Assembly: GCA_023442945.1 (NCBI GenBank)
Contig: JAEZWW010000117.1
Coordinates: 62,001 to 126,000, forward strand
Direction of reading: 5' to 3'
Length of the DNA: 64,000 nt
Origin: Pseudomonadota bacterium
GTDB lineage: Bacteria > Pseudomonadota > Gammaproteobacteria > Burkholderiales > Burkholderiaceae_C
Made by a program: the position numbers and the translations under genes. Position 1 is the stretch's first letter. Each line of letters starts with the position of its first letter. Under the pieces are notes generated by a model, which did not search any database, had not been told where the DNA came from, and was given only the letters and a program-made list of their open reading frames with translations. This document shows, piece by piece, positions 24,863 to 33,260 of this stretch.

Positions 24863-25498
24863 TCAGCCCTTGCCGTCGGGCGGACGCAGATACAGCCGGT
24901 CCGACCAGGTCGCCAGCCACTGCGGGCGGAAAGCCACGCCAATGGCGGCAAACATGCCGGTCAGAAAACCGTCGCCCCAGGCGATCAGCCAGCGCGCCAC
25001 CAGGGCCAGGTCGGTCGGTACGGCCGCGGCCAGCGCGTGGCCGGTCCACTGCGCCAGTGCGCCGGTCACAAACATGCACAACACCGTGCCCAGAAACGCC
25101 CGGCCCAGGATGTAGATGAACAGGTTGTGTGGCAACCAGCGCCGCAGCGCCATGCCCAGGGCAAAAGCCAGTGTGGAAGGCACGATGCCCAGCCACACCG
25201 CCATGTCGACCTGCTGCTGCCAGTTGACCGGGGCGATCCAGCCCACCACCACAGCGACCGCGCACAGCACCGGCACGGCCAGCGGCCAGCCCAGCGCCAG
25301 CGTGATCAGACAGGCGCCCGACAGCTGCAGTTGGATCGGCATATGGTGCAGCCACGGCAGGGCCCACAGCCAGGGCGTGATCACCAGCGCCGCCAGCAGC
25401 GGTGAGATCAGCCCGGTGTTGCCCAACAGACGCCACGGTCGGAACGCCAGCGCGGTCAACAGCGCGAGGACGGCGAAAGCGGAGGTCAGCAATTTCAT
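24863..25498 (-). CDS. CbiM-like energy-coupling factor permease / cobalt-nickel transport membrane protein
   Basis: 211 residues from the ATG at 25498; the in-frame N-terminal extension is Arg/Pro-rich and not real. It has about seven hydrophobic helices, with FRPWRLLGNTGLISPLLAAL, the motif HHMPIQLQLSGACLITLALG and LGRAFLGTVLCMFVTGALAQ. This fits the substrate-binding CbiM/NikM-type membrane proteins. No CbiQ/CbiO (T and A components) are nearby, so it may be a solitary S component or work with a distant module. Metal specificity is not assigned. Confidence 0.75.
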   Translation of the reverse strand: MKLLTSAFAVLALLTALAFRPWRLLGNTGLISPLLAALVITPWLWALPWLHHMPIQLQLSGACLITLALGWPLAVPVLCAVAVVVGWIAPVNWQQQVDMAVWLGIVPSTLAFALGMALRRWLPHNLFIYILGRAFLGTVLCMFVTGALAQWTGHALAAAVPTDLALVARWLIAWGDGFLTGMFAAIGVAFRPQWLATWSDRLYLRPPDGKG

Positions 25499-25827
25499 AC
25501 GGCAGGTGACCGGCGCCGCGCGGGGTCGGCAGCGGCCCGGCGAGCGAGCGCCGGTCACCCAACGATTGTCCCACCCGGGGCCTGCGCGCGCCTGCGGTTG
25601 GCCTCCCATCCGGGTTGGTCGGGCTTGGGGCCACGCGCATCTGCCGCCGGGCTGCCCGGGCGGCCCGGATTCGCACGGCTCAGGCCGTGGCGGTGCCGAC
25701 CGTTTCTTCGTCGGTAGAGCCGTGGTGGCCGCCGCAGCCCTGGATGGCTTCGGCCGGCAGCTTCGTCGGGTGGGCGATGTGCCCCGTTATGCTGGCGACC
25801 CCATTCACCCGCCGCTGGACCGCGCCC
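25499..25827. other. Intergenic region between divergent genes
   Basis: About 329 bp, very GC-rich and with long inverted-repeat potential (for example CCGGCGCC...GGCGCCGG-like pieces around 25505-25560). It must carry the promoters of the CbiM-like and dioxygenase genes. I found no riboswitch signature that I could defend and no credible ORF. Confidence 0.5.
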
Positions 25828-26565
25828 ATGTTTGCTCCGCCCTTTGCCACCGCTGCCGAGTACCTCCAGGCGCTGCGCGCGCAAGGCAGCGCCGTCCTGG
25901 ACGCCGCGACGGTGCGCCAGTTGGCCGGCACGAACGCGCGCGATCTGCACGCGCTCACGGCCGAATGGGCCACGCTGGCGCCCGATGACTATCTGCGTGA
26001 CGGCGGCCGCTACCGCCGCCGGCGGCACGCCAGCGTCGTGCTGGCGCAGGACGGCGTGCAGGTGCAGCCGGCCCGCGCGCACTGGCAGCCCGTAGACTAC
26101 AACGCGCTGCACGGCGGTATCGAACGCTGGTTCGCCCCCTTGTCCGACGCCGCGCTGGCCGCGCCCGCCCTGCAGGCGCTGCTGCGCTGGCTGGCGCGCG
26201 TGGCCGACGCGGTGCATGGGCCGCAGCCCTGGTACACCGAGGTGCACGCCTTTCGCATCGACACGGCCGAGGGCATTGGCCGCCCGACGCCCGAAGGCGC
26301 GCACCGCGACGGCGTCGACCTGGTGGCGGTCTTCATGGTGGACCGCGAGGCCATCAAGGGCGGTGAAACCCGCGTCTTCGCGCTGGACGGCCCGCAGGGC
26401 CAGCGCTTCACGCTGGCCGAGCCTTGGTCGGTGCTGGTGATGGACGACACGCGCGTGATCCACGAAACCACGCCGATCCAGCCTGTTGATGCCGCCCAGC
26501 CCGGCCACCGCGACACGTTGGTGGTCACGCTGCGGCGCGGTGGTTTTCTGTCCCCGTCCCCTTGA
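25828..26565 (+). CDS. 2-oxoglutarate/Fe(II) dioxygenase family protein (2OG-Fe_Oxy_2)
   Basis: 245 residues from the ATG at 25828, which gives MFAPPFATAAEYLQALRAQG. The metal-binding facial triad is visible as HRDG (in PEGAHRDGVDLVAVFMVDRE) and the distal His in VIHETTPIQPV, with the family's GGETRVFALDG between them. It belongs to the group containing free L-isoleucine 4-hydroxylase, so an amino acid hydroxylase is the best guess. No strong ribosome site was seen. Its neighbours give no pathway clue. Confidence 0.85.
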   Translation: MFAPPFATAAEYLQALRAQGSAVLDAATVRQLAGTNARDLHALTAEWATLAPDDYLRDGGRYRRRRHASVVLAQDGVQVQPARAHWQPVDYNALHGGIERWFAPLSDAALAAPALQALLRWLARVADAVHGPQPWYTEVHAFRIDTAEGIGRPTPEGAHRDGVDLVAVFMVDREAIKGGETRVFALDGPQGQRFTLAEPWSVLVMDDTRVIHETTPIQPVDAAQPGHRDTLVVTLRRGGFLSPSP

Positions 26566-26635
26566 TGGATATCAAGCCTTTGTCTGGATCGCGCGGCACA
26601 ATGAAGTTCGCCCATCCAACACGAAGGAGAACACC

Positions 26636-27079
26636 ATGTTCAAACACATTCTGGTCCCGGTGGACGGATCGCCGACTTCACTCGCCGCGATCGACAAGGC
26701 CATTGCGCTGGCCAAGAGTTTTGGCAGCACGGTGACGGCGATCTACGTGATCGACCCGTACCCTTTCACCGGTGTCGGCGCCGATTTCGCCTACGGCCAG
26801 GACCAGTACCTGAGCGCCGCCAAGGCCGAAGCCAACGCCGCCATCGAAGCGGTGTCGGCCCGATTGACCGCCGCCAGTGTGCCGGTGGACACCCGCGTGA
26901 TCGAGGCCCACGCCGTCTGGCGCGGCATCCTCGAAGCTTCCGAAGCGGTCAGCGCCGACCTGGTCGTCATGGGTTCGCACGGCCGCCGCGGCCTGGAAAA
27001 GCTGGTGCTCGGCAGCGTCACGCAAAGCGTGCTGTCGCACACCAAGCTGACCACGCTGGTGGTGCGCGACGGCGTTTGA
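26636..27079 (+). CDS. Universal stress protein (UspA family)
   Basis: 147 residues with AAGGAG seven bases before the ATG. Begins MFKHILVPVDGSPTSLAAID and carries the ATP-binding C-terminal motif GSHGRRGLEKLVLGSVTQSV (G2xG9xGS/T pattern), so it is of the nucleotide-binding class. Monocistronic. A family A repeat follows its stop. Confidence 0.95.
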   Translation: MFKHILVPVDGSPTSLAAIDKAIALAKSFGSTVTAIYVIDPYPFTGVGADFAYGQDQYLSAAKAEANAAIEAVSARLTAASVPVDTRVIEAHAVWRGILEASEAVSADLVVMGSHGRRGLEKLVLGSVTQSVLSHTKLTTLVVRDGV

Positions 27080-27090
27080 GCCGGGTTTTT

Positions 27091-27149
27091 AAATGAAATG
27101 GGCCTCTGGCCCTAGAACAATCTGCGCGGCCAGCTATTGAAAATATAGC
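27091..27149 (-). repeat. Family A dispersed repeat, copy 9
   Basis: Minus orientation between convergent usp and arsR genes: CCTCTGGCCCTAGAACAATC, TGCGCGGCCAGCTATTGAAA, ATATAGC. Ends in the dyad GCTATTGAAAATATAGC. Confidence 0.9.
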
Positions 27150-27185
27150 GGATGGCGCCTGCGCGAGGCACGGGCACCGCGAGCC

Positions 27186-27566
27186 TCAGCCGCCGCGCCG
27201 TGCGCGAGCGCCCGCGCGCGGCACCGTCGCACGAAACGCGGCGTGGTCGCTGGCCACCTGGTCGAAGCGGCGCACCAGGCTGCCGCAGACCAGCTCGCAC
27301 AACTCGTGCACTGTGGGGTCGGCGATGCGGTAGTACACCGCGTTGCCGCGGCTGTCGCGCGCCACCAGGCCGTACTGCGCCATCTGCGCCAGGTGGCGCG
27401 ACACGTTGGCCACGCTGGACTGCACTTCCTGCGCGATTTCACCGACGCTGAGCTCGCCCGTGCCCAGCACATTGAGGATGCGCAGGCGCGTCGTCTCCGA
27501 CAGGGTGCGAAAGTAGTTGGCCACGTGCTCCAGCGCATCGGGCGGCAATTGCTTGAACGAGGCCAC
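27186..27566 (-). CDS. ArsR/SmtB family transcriptional regulator
   Basis: About 126 residues from the GTG at 27566; no ATG is available near the domain start, and a much longer frame (to 27842) would run through the AT-rich promoter region. The winged helix is clear: YFRTLSETTRLRILNVLGTG, ELSVGEIAQEVQSSVANVSR, HLAQMAQYGLVARDSRGNAV. A cysteine pair lies in the last helix (HELCELVCGSLVRR), a possible thiol or metal sensor site. The tail is Arg/Ala-rich. It is divergent from a DUF2892 gene, a partner often found with sulfur-responsive ArsR proteins (YgaP-type membranes), so sulfide or thiol sensing is an inference. Confidence 0.85.
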   Translation of the reverse strand: MASFKQLPPDALEHVANYFRTLSETTRLRILNVLGTGELSVGEIAQEVQSSVANVSRHLAQMAQYGLVARDSRGNAVYYRIADPTVHELCELVCGSLVRRFDQVASDHAAFRATVPRAGARARRGG

Positions 27567-27947
27567 TGGTTCACCGAGTCGGGTAGTTGAAGGGAGCAGT
27601 ATGGCGCGTGCAACAAGCCGAGCGCCATCCGTGGTTGTTGCTAATTTGCGATATTGCGTATTTGCGTTAATGTGCAAATAATAAAACAATGAATACTGCC
27701 TGCCAAGCGGATCGCGCAGGCGGTCCGCAGGGTGAAATGCCCGCGGCCGGCGGTGCAGCGCGTTCGGTGGCGGCGCAAAACGCAGCAAGTTCTGGTCGAG
27801 CCGATCGTCGTCGCGCCATGTGGCTGCGGCGCTGCTGATCACGCGCGGTGACCCCGCCGCCGGGCTCAGCGTTTGCCCGGAGGCGAACTGCGCAAGATGG
27901 CCTGCGGATCCTCCCGCCCATCAGGGCATTTCTCGAAAGGAAGCGTC
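27567..27947. other. Divergent promoter region between arsR and the DUF2892 gene
   Basis: About 380 bp. The part 27630-27700 is sharply AT-rich for this genome and contains an inverted repeat (separate entry). The remainder is GC-rich with no credible ORF. Confidence 0.55.
27659..27680. promoter_or_regulatory. Inverted repeat, likely ArsR operator
   Basis: TATTTGC, eight bases, GCAAATA: a perfect 7-bp dyad in an AT-rich island 93 bp upstream of the regulator's proposed start. A related half-site (ATTTGCGATATTGCG) is next to it. Confidence 0.6.
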
Positions 27948-28148
27948 ATGAAACTCAACGTTGGCGGTGTTGACCGCATCCTCCGCATCGTCCTGGGCGT
28001 GGTGCTGATCGCACTGGCCGCCACCGGCACGGTGGGCTGGTGGGGCTGGCTGGGCGTCGTACCTTTGGCGACCGGCCTGTTTCGCTTTTGTCCGCTGTAC
28101 ACCTTGCTGGGCATGAGCACCTGCCCGGTGGGGCGTTCCAAGACCTGA
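27948..28148 (+). CDS. DUF2892 small membrane protein
   Basis: 66 residues with AAAGGAAG before the ATG: MKLNVGGVDRILRIVLGVVL, WWGWLGVVPLATGLFRFCPL, then YTLLGMSTCPVG. Two membrane helices and the CPLYTLLGxxTCP motif are typical of DUF2892, the membrane part of the rhodanese YgaP. The two cysteines near the end are conserved. It is divergent from an ArsR regulator and probably controlled by it. Confidence 0.88.
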   Translation: MKLNVGGVDRILRIVLGVVLIALAATGTVGWWGWLGVVPLATGLFRFCPLYTLLGMSTCPVGRSKT

Positions 28149-28384
28149 GCTGTTTACTTCCGCTAAATACCGCAGTCATGCGCGGCCCCGGTGCCGGTGA
28201 TTGGGCCAAGCGCCGTGCCACGTGCAACGCGTGGCCGATCGCCGTGATGCGGGCTGCGTGCGGCGGTGCGCGTGTCGCTTGGGTGTCGGGGCCTCGGACT
28301 GTGCCGTTTCGGCAAGGCGTAGACTAGCGTCAGCCCCAGCCAGCACACACAGCCCGGGCACACGGGGGCGCTAGGAGACAAGCA

Positions 28385-30214
28385 TTGCAGCCGACCAATA
28401 CCGCTGATCCGGCCTACTTCCACAAGGTCGTTGATTGCCAATGGGCGTGCCCCGCCCACACCCCCGTCCCTGAGTACATCCGCATGATCGCCCAAGGGCG
28501 CTACGGCGATGCGTACATGGTCAACTGGGTGTCCAACGTGTTCCCCGGCATTTTGGGTCGCACCTGCGATCGGCCGTGTGAGCCGGCTTGCCGGCGCGGC
28601 CGCGTCGAGGAAGAGAACACCGCCAAGCCCGAACCCGTGGCGATCTGCCGCTTGAAGCGCGTGGCGGCCGACTACAAGGAAGACATCGTGCCGCGCATGC
28701 CGCGCCCGGCGCCGTCCAACGGCAAGCGCATCGCCTGCGTGGGCGCGGGTCCTTCCGCGCTGACCGTGGCGCGTGACCTGGCGCCGCTGGGCTACGAGGT
28801 CACAGTGTTCGACGGCGAACGCAAGGCCGGTGGCTTCATGCACCAGCAGATCCCGCGCTTTCGCCTGCCCGAAAGCGTGATCGACGAAGAGACCGGCTAC
28901 GTCTTCGCGCTGGGCCCGAAGTTCCGCGCCGGCGAACGCGTCGAGTCGATGAAGGCGCTGCTGGCCGACGGCTACGACGCCGTCTTCGTCGGCTGCGGCG
29001 CGCCGCGCGGGCGCGACCTGGACCTGCCCGGCCGCCAAGAGGCGGCCAGCCACATCCACATCGGCATCGACTGGCTGGCGTCGGTCTCGTTCGGCCACGT
29101 CACCAGCGTCGGCAAGCGCGTCATCGTGCTGGGCGGCGGCAACACCGCGATGGACTGTTGCCGCTCGGCCCGGCGCCTGGGCGGTGAAGACGTCAAGGTC
29201 ATCGTGCGTTCCGGCTTTGACGAGATGAAAGCCTCGCCCTGGGAAAAAGAAGACGCCCAGCACGAAGGCATTCCCATCATCAACATGCACGTGCCCAAGG
29301 CCTTCGTGCACGAAGGCGACCGCCTGACCGGCATGACCTTTGAAGTGGTGCGCGCCGAGTACGACGACAAGGGCAAGCGCAAGCTGGTGCCCACCGGCGA
29401 GCCGGACGCCTTCTTCCCCTGCGACGACGTGCTGGTCGCCGTCGGCCAGGAAAACGCCTTTCCGTGGATCGAGCGCGATGCCGGCATCGACTTCGACGAA
29501 TGGGGCCTGCCGGTGCTGGGCGCCGACACCTTCCAGTCGTCGCTGCCCAATGTCTTCTTTGGCGGCGACGCGGCCTTCGGGCCCAAGAACATCATCACCG
29601 CCGTGGCCCACGGGCACGAAGCCGCGGTGTCGATCGACCTGTTCCTGACCGGCCAGAACGTGGCCGAAAGGCCCGGCCCGCGCACCAACCTGGTGTCCGA
29701 AAAAATGGGCATCCACGAATGGGCGTACGACAACGACCCGTCCAACGACCTGCGTTACGCCGTGCCCTGGGCCAATGCCGAAAAGGCTTTGGCCAACATC
29801 AAGGTCGAGGTGGAACTGGGCTTTGACCCGCGCACCGCACTCAAGGAGGCCGGGCGCTGTTTGAACTGCGACGTGCAAACCGTGTTCACGCCCAAGCTGT
29901 GCATCGAATGCGATGGCTGCGTCGACATCTGCCCGATGGACTGCATCACCTTCACCGCCAACGCGGAAGAGGGCGTGTTGCGCCAGGAGCTGAACGCGCC
30001 GGCCGAAAACACCACGCAAGACCTGTACGTGTCGAGCGAGCTGAAAACCGGTCGCGTGATGGTCAAGGACGAAGACGTGTGCCTGCACTGCGGCTTGTGC
30101 GCCGAGCGCTGCCCGACCGGCGCCTGGGACATGCAGAAGTTCCTGCTGCTGACGGCCAAGGCCGGCGGCGCTACCAATCCAGTAGCTGGCTGCGCAGAAA
30201 GGACGCCGGTATGA
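28385..30214 (+). CDS. FAD-dependent glutamate synthase beta-like oxidoreductase with 4Fe-4S domains (electron-transfer subunit of a 2-oxoacid oxidoreductase)
   Basis: 609 residues from a TTG start with TAGGAG seven bases upstream. Domains in order: an N-terminal cysteine-rich Fer4_20 type domain (CQWACPAHTPVPEYIR ... RTCDRPCEPACRRGR), an FAD Rossmann fold (CVGAGPSALTVARDL), an NAD(P)H Rossmann fold (VIVLGGGNTAMDCCRSARRL), and a C-terminal two-cluster ferredoxin (CIECDGCVDICPMDC and CLHCGLCAERCPTGA). It overlaps the next gene in ATGA, so it is the first member of a three-gene operon. It resembles the third subunit of the NADP-linked 2-oxoglutarate oxidoreductase known from denitrifying aromatic degraders, passing electrons between TPP enzyme and NAD(P). 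The C-terminal 10 residues are encoded by a family A half-repeat. Confidence 0.88.
   Translation: MQPTNTADPAYFHKVVDCQWACPAHTPVPEYIRMIAQGRYGDAYMVNWVSNVFPGILGRTCDRPCEPACRRGRVEEENTAKPEPVAICRLKRVAADYKEDIVPRMPRPAPSNGKRIACVGAGPSALTVARDLAPLGYEVTVFDGERKAGGFMHQQIPRFRLPESVIDEETGYVFALGPKFRAGERVESMKALLADGYDAVFVGCGAPRGRDLDLPGRQEAASHIHIGIDWLASVSFGHVTSVGKRVIVLGGGNTAMDCCRSARRLGGEDVKVIVRSGFDEMKASPWEKEDAQHEGIPIINMHVPKAFVHEGDRLTGMTFEVVRAEYDDKGKRKLVPTGEPDAFFPCDDVLVAVGQENAFPWIERDAGIDFDEWGLPVLGADTFQSSLPNVFFGGDAAFGPKNIITAVAHGHEAAVSIDLFLTGQNVAERPGPRTNLVSEKMGIHEWAYDNDPSNDLRYAVPWANAEKALANIKVEVELGFDPRTALKEAGRCLNCDVQTVFTPKLCIECDGCVDICPMDCITFTANAEEGVLRQELNAPAENTTQDLYVSSELKTGRVMVKDEDVCLHCGLCAERCPTGAWDMQKFLLLTAKAGGATNPVAGCAERTPV
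30170..30198 (+). repeat. Family A repeat, copy 10 (5' half), at the gene junction
   Basis: GCTACCAATCCAGTAGC then TGGCTGCGCAGAA. The dyad GCTAC..GTAGC and the CTGCGCAG core are present; the GGCC end is missing. It encodes TNPVAGCA and supplies the AAAGGA ribosome site for the next gene. Confidence 0.75.
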
Positions 30215-32040
30215 AGCAGATTGAAGCCATCAACGACTTCGTCATCAAGTTCGCCAACGTCAACGGCTCGGGCTCGGCCAGCGCCAACGAGCTGTTCGCC
30301 AAGGCTATCTTGCGCATGGGTGTGCCGGTCAGCCCGCGCAACATCTTCCCCAGCAACATCCAGGGCCTGCCGACCTGGTACGAAGTGCGCGTGAGCGAGA
30401 AGGGCTACCTGGGCCGGCGCGGCGGCATCGACATGATGGTGGCGATGAACCCGCAGACCTGGGCCGCCGATCTGGAAGAGATCGAACCCGGTGGCTACTT
30501 GTTCTACGACAACACGCGCCCGCGGCTGCCGTCCGAATTGCGCGACGACATCACCGTCATCGGCATGCCGCTGACCGAGATCTGCAACGCCGTTTATTCC
30601 GACCCGCGCCAGCGCCAGCTCTTCAAGAACATCGTCTACGTCGGCGCGCTGTCGGTGCTGCTGGACATGGACCCGGCCATCATCGAAGAACTGCTGGCCG
30701 ACCAATTCAAGGGCAAGGAAAAGCTGATCGCCTCCAACGTGCAGGCGCTGAAACTGGGGCGCGACTTTGCGACCGAGCACCTGAGCTTTCCGCTGCCGAT
30801 TCGCGTGCAGCGCGCGCACCGCGTGGGCCAGAAGGTCTTTCTGGACGGCAACACGGCCGCGGGCCTGGGCGCGGTGTACGGCGGCGCCACGGTGTGCGCC
30901 TGGTACCCGATCACGCCCTCGACCTCGGTGGCCGAAGCCTTCATGCAGTACTGCGCCGAATTCCGCGTGGACGCGGAGGGGCGCCACAACTACGCCATCG
31001 TGCAGGGCGAGGACGAGCTGGCGTCCATCGGCATCGTCGTCGGCGCGGGCTGGAACGGCTCGCGCGCCTTCACCGCCACGTCCGGGCCCGGCATTTCGCT
31101 GATGACCGAATTCATCGGCCTGGCCTACTTTGCCGAGATCCCGATCACGCTGGTCAATGTGCAGCGCGGCGGCCCGTCCACCGGCATGCCCACGCGCACG
31201 CAGCAGGCCGACATCCTGGCCTGTGCCTACGCATCGCACGGCGACACCAAGCACGTGTTGCTGTTCCCTGAAGACCCGCGTGAATGCTTTGAGCACACCG
31301 CTACGGCGCTGGACCTGGCCGACCGCTTGCAGACGCCGGTGTTCGTCATGACCGATCTGGACATCGGCATGAACGAGCGGCTGTGCGAGCCCCTGACCTG
31401 GGACGACGCGCGCGACTACGACCGCGGCAAGGTGATGAGCGCCGACGACCTGGAGCAAAAGGACTTCGGCCGCTACAAGGATGTGGACGGCGACGGCATT
31501 CCGTGGCGCACGCTGCCGGGCACGCACCCGACGCGGGGCAGTTACTTCACGCGCGGCACCACGCGCGACGCTTATGCGCGCTATTCCGAACGCGGGCCGG
31601 ACTACATCTACAACGTGCTGCGCCTGCTGCACAAGTTCAAGACCGCCGCCAAGCTGGTGCCGCAGCCCGAGGTGCGCGCCGCGGCCAAGCGCACGCGCCT
31701 GGGTGTGATCTATTTCGGCTCCACCAGCCCGGCCATGCAGGAGGCGCTGGACGTGTTGAGCGGGCAGGGCATCCACGTCGACGCCCTGCGGCTGCGCGCC
31801 TTCCCGTTCCCGGACAGCGTCAAGACCTTCATCGACGAGCACGAACTGGTCTTCGTGGTCGAGCAGAACCGCGACGCGCAGATGCGCAGCCTGCTGGTCA
31901 ACGAGCTTGACGTCGACCCCGGCAAGCTGTGCAAGGTGCTGCACTACGACGGCACGCCGATCACCGCGCGCTTCATCACCCAGACCATCACCGACCACGT
32001 GCACGAAGTCCTCGTGGCACCGCAGGACAGCAAGCCATGA
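30211..32040 (+). CDS. korA: 2-oxoacid:acceptor oxidoreductase, gamma-alpha fusion subunit (KorA-like)
   Basis: 609 residues. Residues ~15-190 are the gamma domain (NGSGSASANELFAKAILRMG, with GRRGGIDMMVAMNPQTWA), fused to the alpha subunit. The alpha part has WYPITPSTSVAEAFMQY, QGEDELASIGIVVGAGWNGS, TSGPGISLMTEFIGLAYFAE and NVQRGGPSTGMPTRTQQADI, the canonical pyrimidine-binding and substrate motifs of 2-oxoglutarate/2-oxoacid oxidoreductases. It starts in an ATGA overlap with the flavoprotein and ends in an ATGA overlap with the beta subunit. The fused gamma-alpha layout with a separate TPP beta subunit is that of KorAB. Oxygen tolerance is suggested only by the family. Confidence 0.92.
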   Translation: MKQIEAINDFVIKFANVNGSGSASANELFAKAILRMGVPVSPRNIFPSNIQGLPTWYEVRVSEKGYLGRRGGIDMMVAMNPQTWAADLEEIEPGGYLFYDNTRPRLPSELRDDITVIGMPLTEICNAVYSDPRQRQLFKNIVYVGALSVLLDMDPAIIEELLADQFKGKEKLIASNVQALKLGRDFATEHLSFPLPIRVQRAHRVGQKVFLDGNTAAGLGAVYGGATVCAWYPITPSTSVAEAFMQYCAEFRVDAEGRHNYAIVQGEDELASIGIVVGAGWNGSRAFTATSGPGISLMTEFIGLAYFAEIPITLVNVQRGGPSTGMPTRTQQADILACAYASHGDTKHVLLFPEDPRECFEHTATALDLADRLQTPVFVMTDLDIGMNERLCEPLTWDDARDYDRGKVMSADDLEQKDFGRYKDVDGDGIPWRTLPGTHPTRGSYFTRGTTRDAYARYSERGPDYIYNVLRLLHKFKTAAKLVPQPEVRAAAKRTRLGVIYFGSTSPAMQEALDVLSGQGIHVDALRLRAFPFPDSVKTFIDEHELVFVVEQNRDAQMRSLLVNELDVDPGKLCKVLHYDGTPITARFITQTITDHVHEVLVAPQDSKP

Positions 32041-33092
32041 CCTACATCGCCAAACCCCGTCTGCGCCACCCGTCGCTCACCAAGAACAAGGTCGGCTACA
32101 CCCGGCGCGATTACGAAGGCAAGGTGTCCACGCTGTGCGCCGGTTGTGGACACGACTCGATCTCGGCGGCCATCATCCAGGCCTGCTGGGAGATGGACAT
32201 CGAGCCGCACCGCGTGGCCAAGCTGTCGGGCATCGGCTGCTCGTCCAAGACGCCGGACTACTTCCTGGGTGCCAGCCACGGCTTCAACACCGTGCACGGG
32301 CGCATGCCCAGCGTGCTCACGGGCGCCAACCTGGCCAACCGCGACCTGCTGTATTTGGGCGTGTCGGGCGACGGAGATTCGGCCTCCATCGGCCTGGGCC
32401 AGTTTGCGCACGCCATGCGCCGCAACGTCAACATGGTCTACATCGTGGAGAACAACGGCGTGTATGGCCTGACCAAGGGCCAGTTTTCCGCCACGGCCGA
32501 CAAGGGCAGCAAGAGCAAGAAGGGCGTGGTCAACGCCGACAGCCCGGTCGACCTGGTGGGCCTGGCGATGCAGTTGGGCGCCAGCTTCGTGGCGCGCAGC
32601 TTCTCGGGCGACAAGGAGCAGATGGTGCCGCTGATCAAGGCGGCCATGGGCCACGGCGGCGCGGCCTTCATCGACATCATCAGCCCCTGCGTGACCTTCA
32701 ACAACCACGCCGGCTCCACGCGCAGCTACGACTGGGTGCGCGAGCACAACGAGGCGGTGAGCCGCATCGACTTCATCAGCCCGCGCGACGAGATCACCGC
32801 CACCATCGCCCCCGGCGCCGTGGTCGACGTGGAGCAGCACGACGGCACCGTGCTGCGCCTGCGCAAGCTGCACGCTGACTACGACCCCACGGACCGCGTG
32901 GCCGCCATGAGCTACATGCACGCGCGCGCGGCCGAGGGCGAACTGGTCACCGGACTGCTGTACGTCGAAGACGACACGGGCGACCTGCACAGCGCGCAGA
33001 ACACCAGCAGCCGGCCCCTGAACGGCCTGGGTCGCACCGACCTGTGCCCCGGCGCGGCGGCGCTGGACCAGTTGAACGCCGGCTTCCGCTGA
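32037..33092 (+). CDS. korB: 2-oxoacid:acceptor oxidoreductase, TPP-binding beta subunit (KorB-like)
   Basis: 351 residues, coupled to korA by an ATGA overlap. Cysteines for a 4Fe-4S cluster are in STLCAGCGHDS and GIGCSSKTPDYF, and a later Cys in SPCVTFNNHAGS. The TPP-Mg motif is GDGDSASIGLGQFAHAMRRN with VENNGVYGLTKGQFS. It decarboxylates the 2-oxoacid and forms acyl-CoA; 2-oxoglutarate is the most likely substrate from the KorB-like sequence, pyruvate is less so. Confidence 0.92.
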   Translation: MTYIAKPRLRHPSLTKNKVGYTRRDYEGKVSTLCAGCGHDSISAAIIQACWEMDIEPHRVAKLSGIGCSSKTPDYFLGASHGFNTVHGRMPSVLTGANLANRDLLYLGVSGDGDSASIGLGQFAHAMRRNVNMVYIVENNGVYGLTKGQFSATADKGSKSKKGVVNADSPVDLVGLAMQLGASFVARSFSGDKEQMVPLIKAAMGHGGAAFIDIISPCVTFNNHAGSTRSYDWVREHNEAVSRIDFISPRDEITATIAPGAVVDVEQHDGTVLRLRKLHADYDPTDRVAAMSYMHARAAEGELVTGLLYVEDDTGDLHSAQNTSSRPLNGLGRTDLCPGAAALDQLNAGFR

Positions 33093-33260
33093 GTCCCGGA
33101 GGCCTGCCGCCAGCGCGGGCCTTGGGCTGAACTGAAGCCAGTGCGGTGCCCGGCAGGTGCCTGACGGGCTGCCGCGGGTGAGGGCTCGCGGTTCCCTTGC
33201 TTCACATCAAGCGCGTTCCGGCGCTGCCAGGCACGGGTCGGCAAAGGGTATCCGACCCTT

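Noticed and set aside
25499..25700. Possible cobalamin riboswitch upstream of the CbiM-like gene
   Set aside because: The end GGTCACCTGCC is superficially like the riboswitch tail, but the conserved B12-box (GCCACTG) and the core are not found on either strand.
26568..26587. GATATCAAGCCTTTGTCTGG between the dioxygenase and usp genes
   Set aside because: It looks like only the right end of family A (inverted GGCTTGAAATC). No core or first arm is present, so it is not counted.
29755..30210. korA starting at 29899
   Set aside because: The 104 additional residues are Arg/Gly/Ala-rich and are simply the other frame of the flavoprotein; the ATGA start at 30211 is supported by its ribosome site and gamma-domain alignment.
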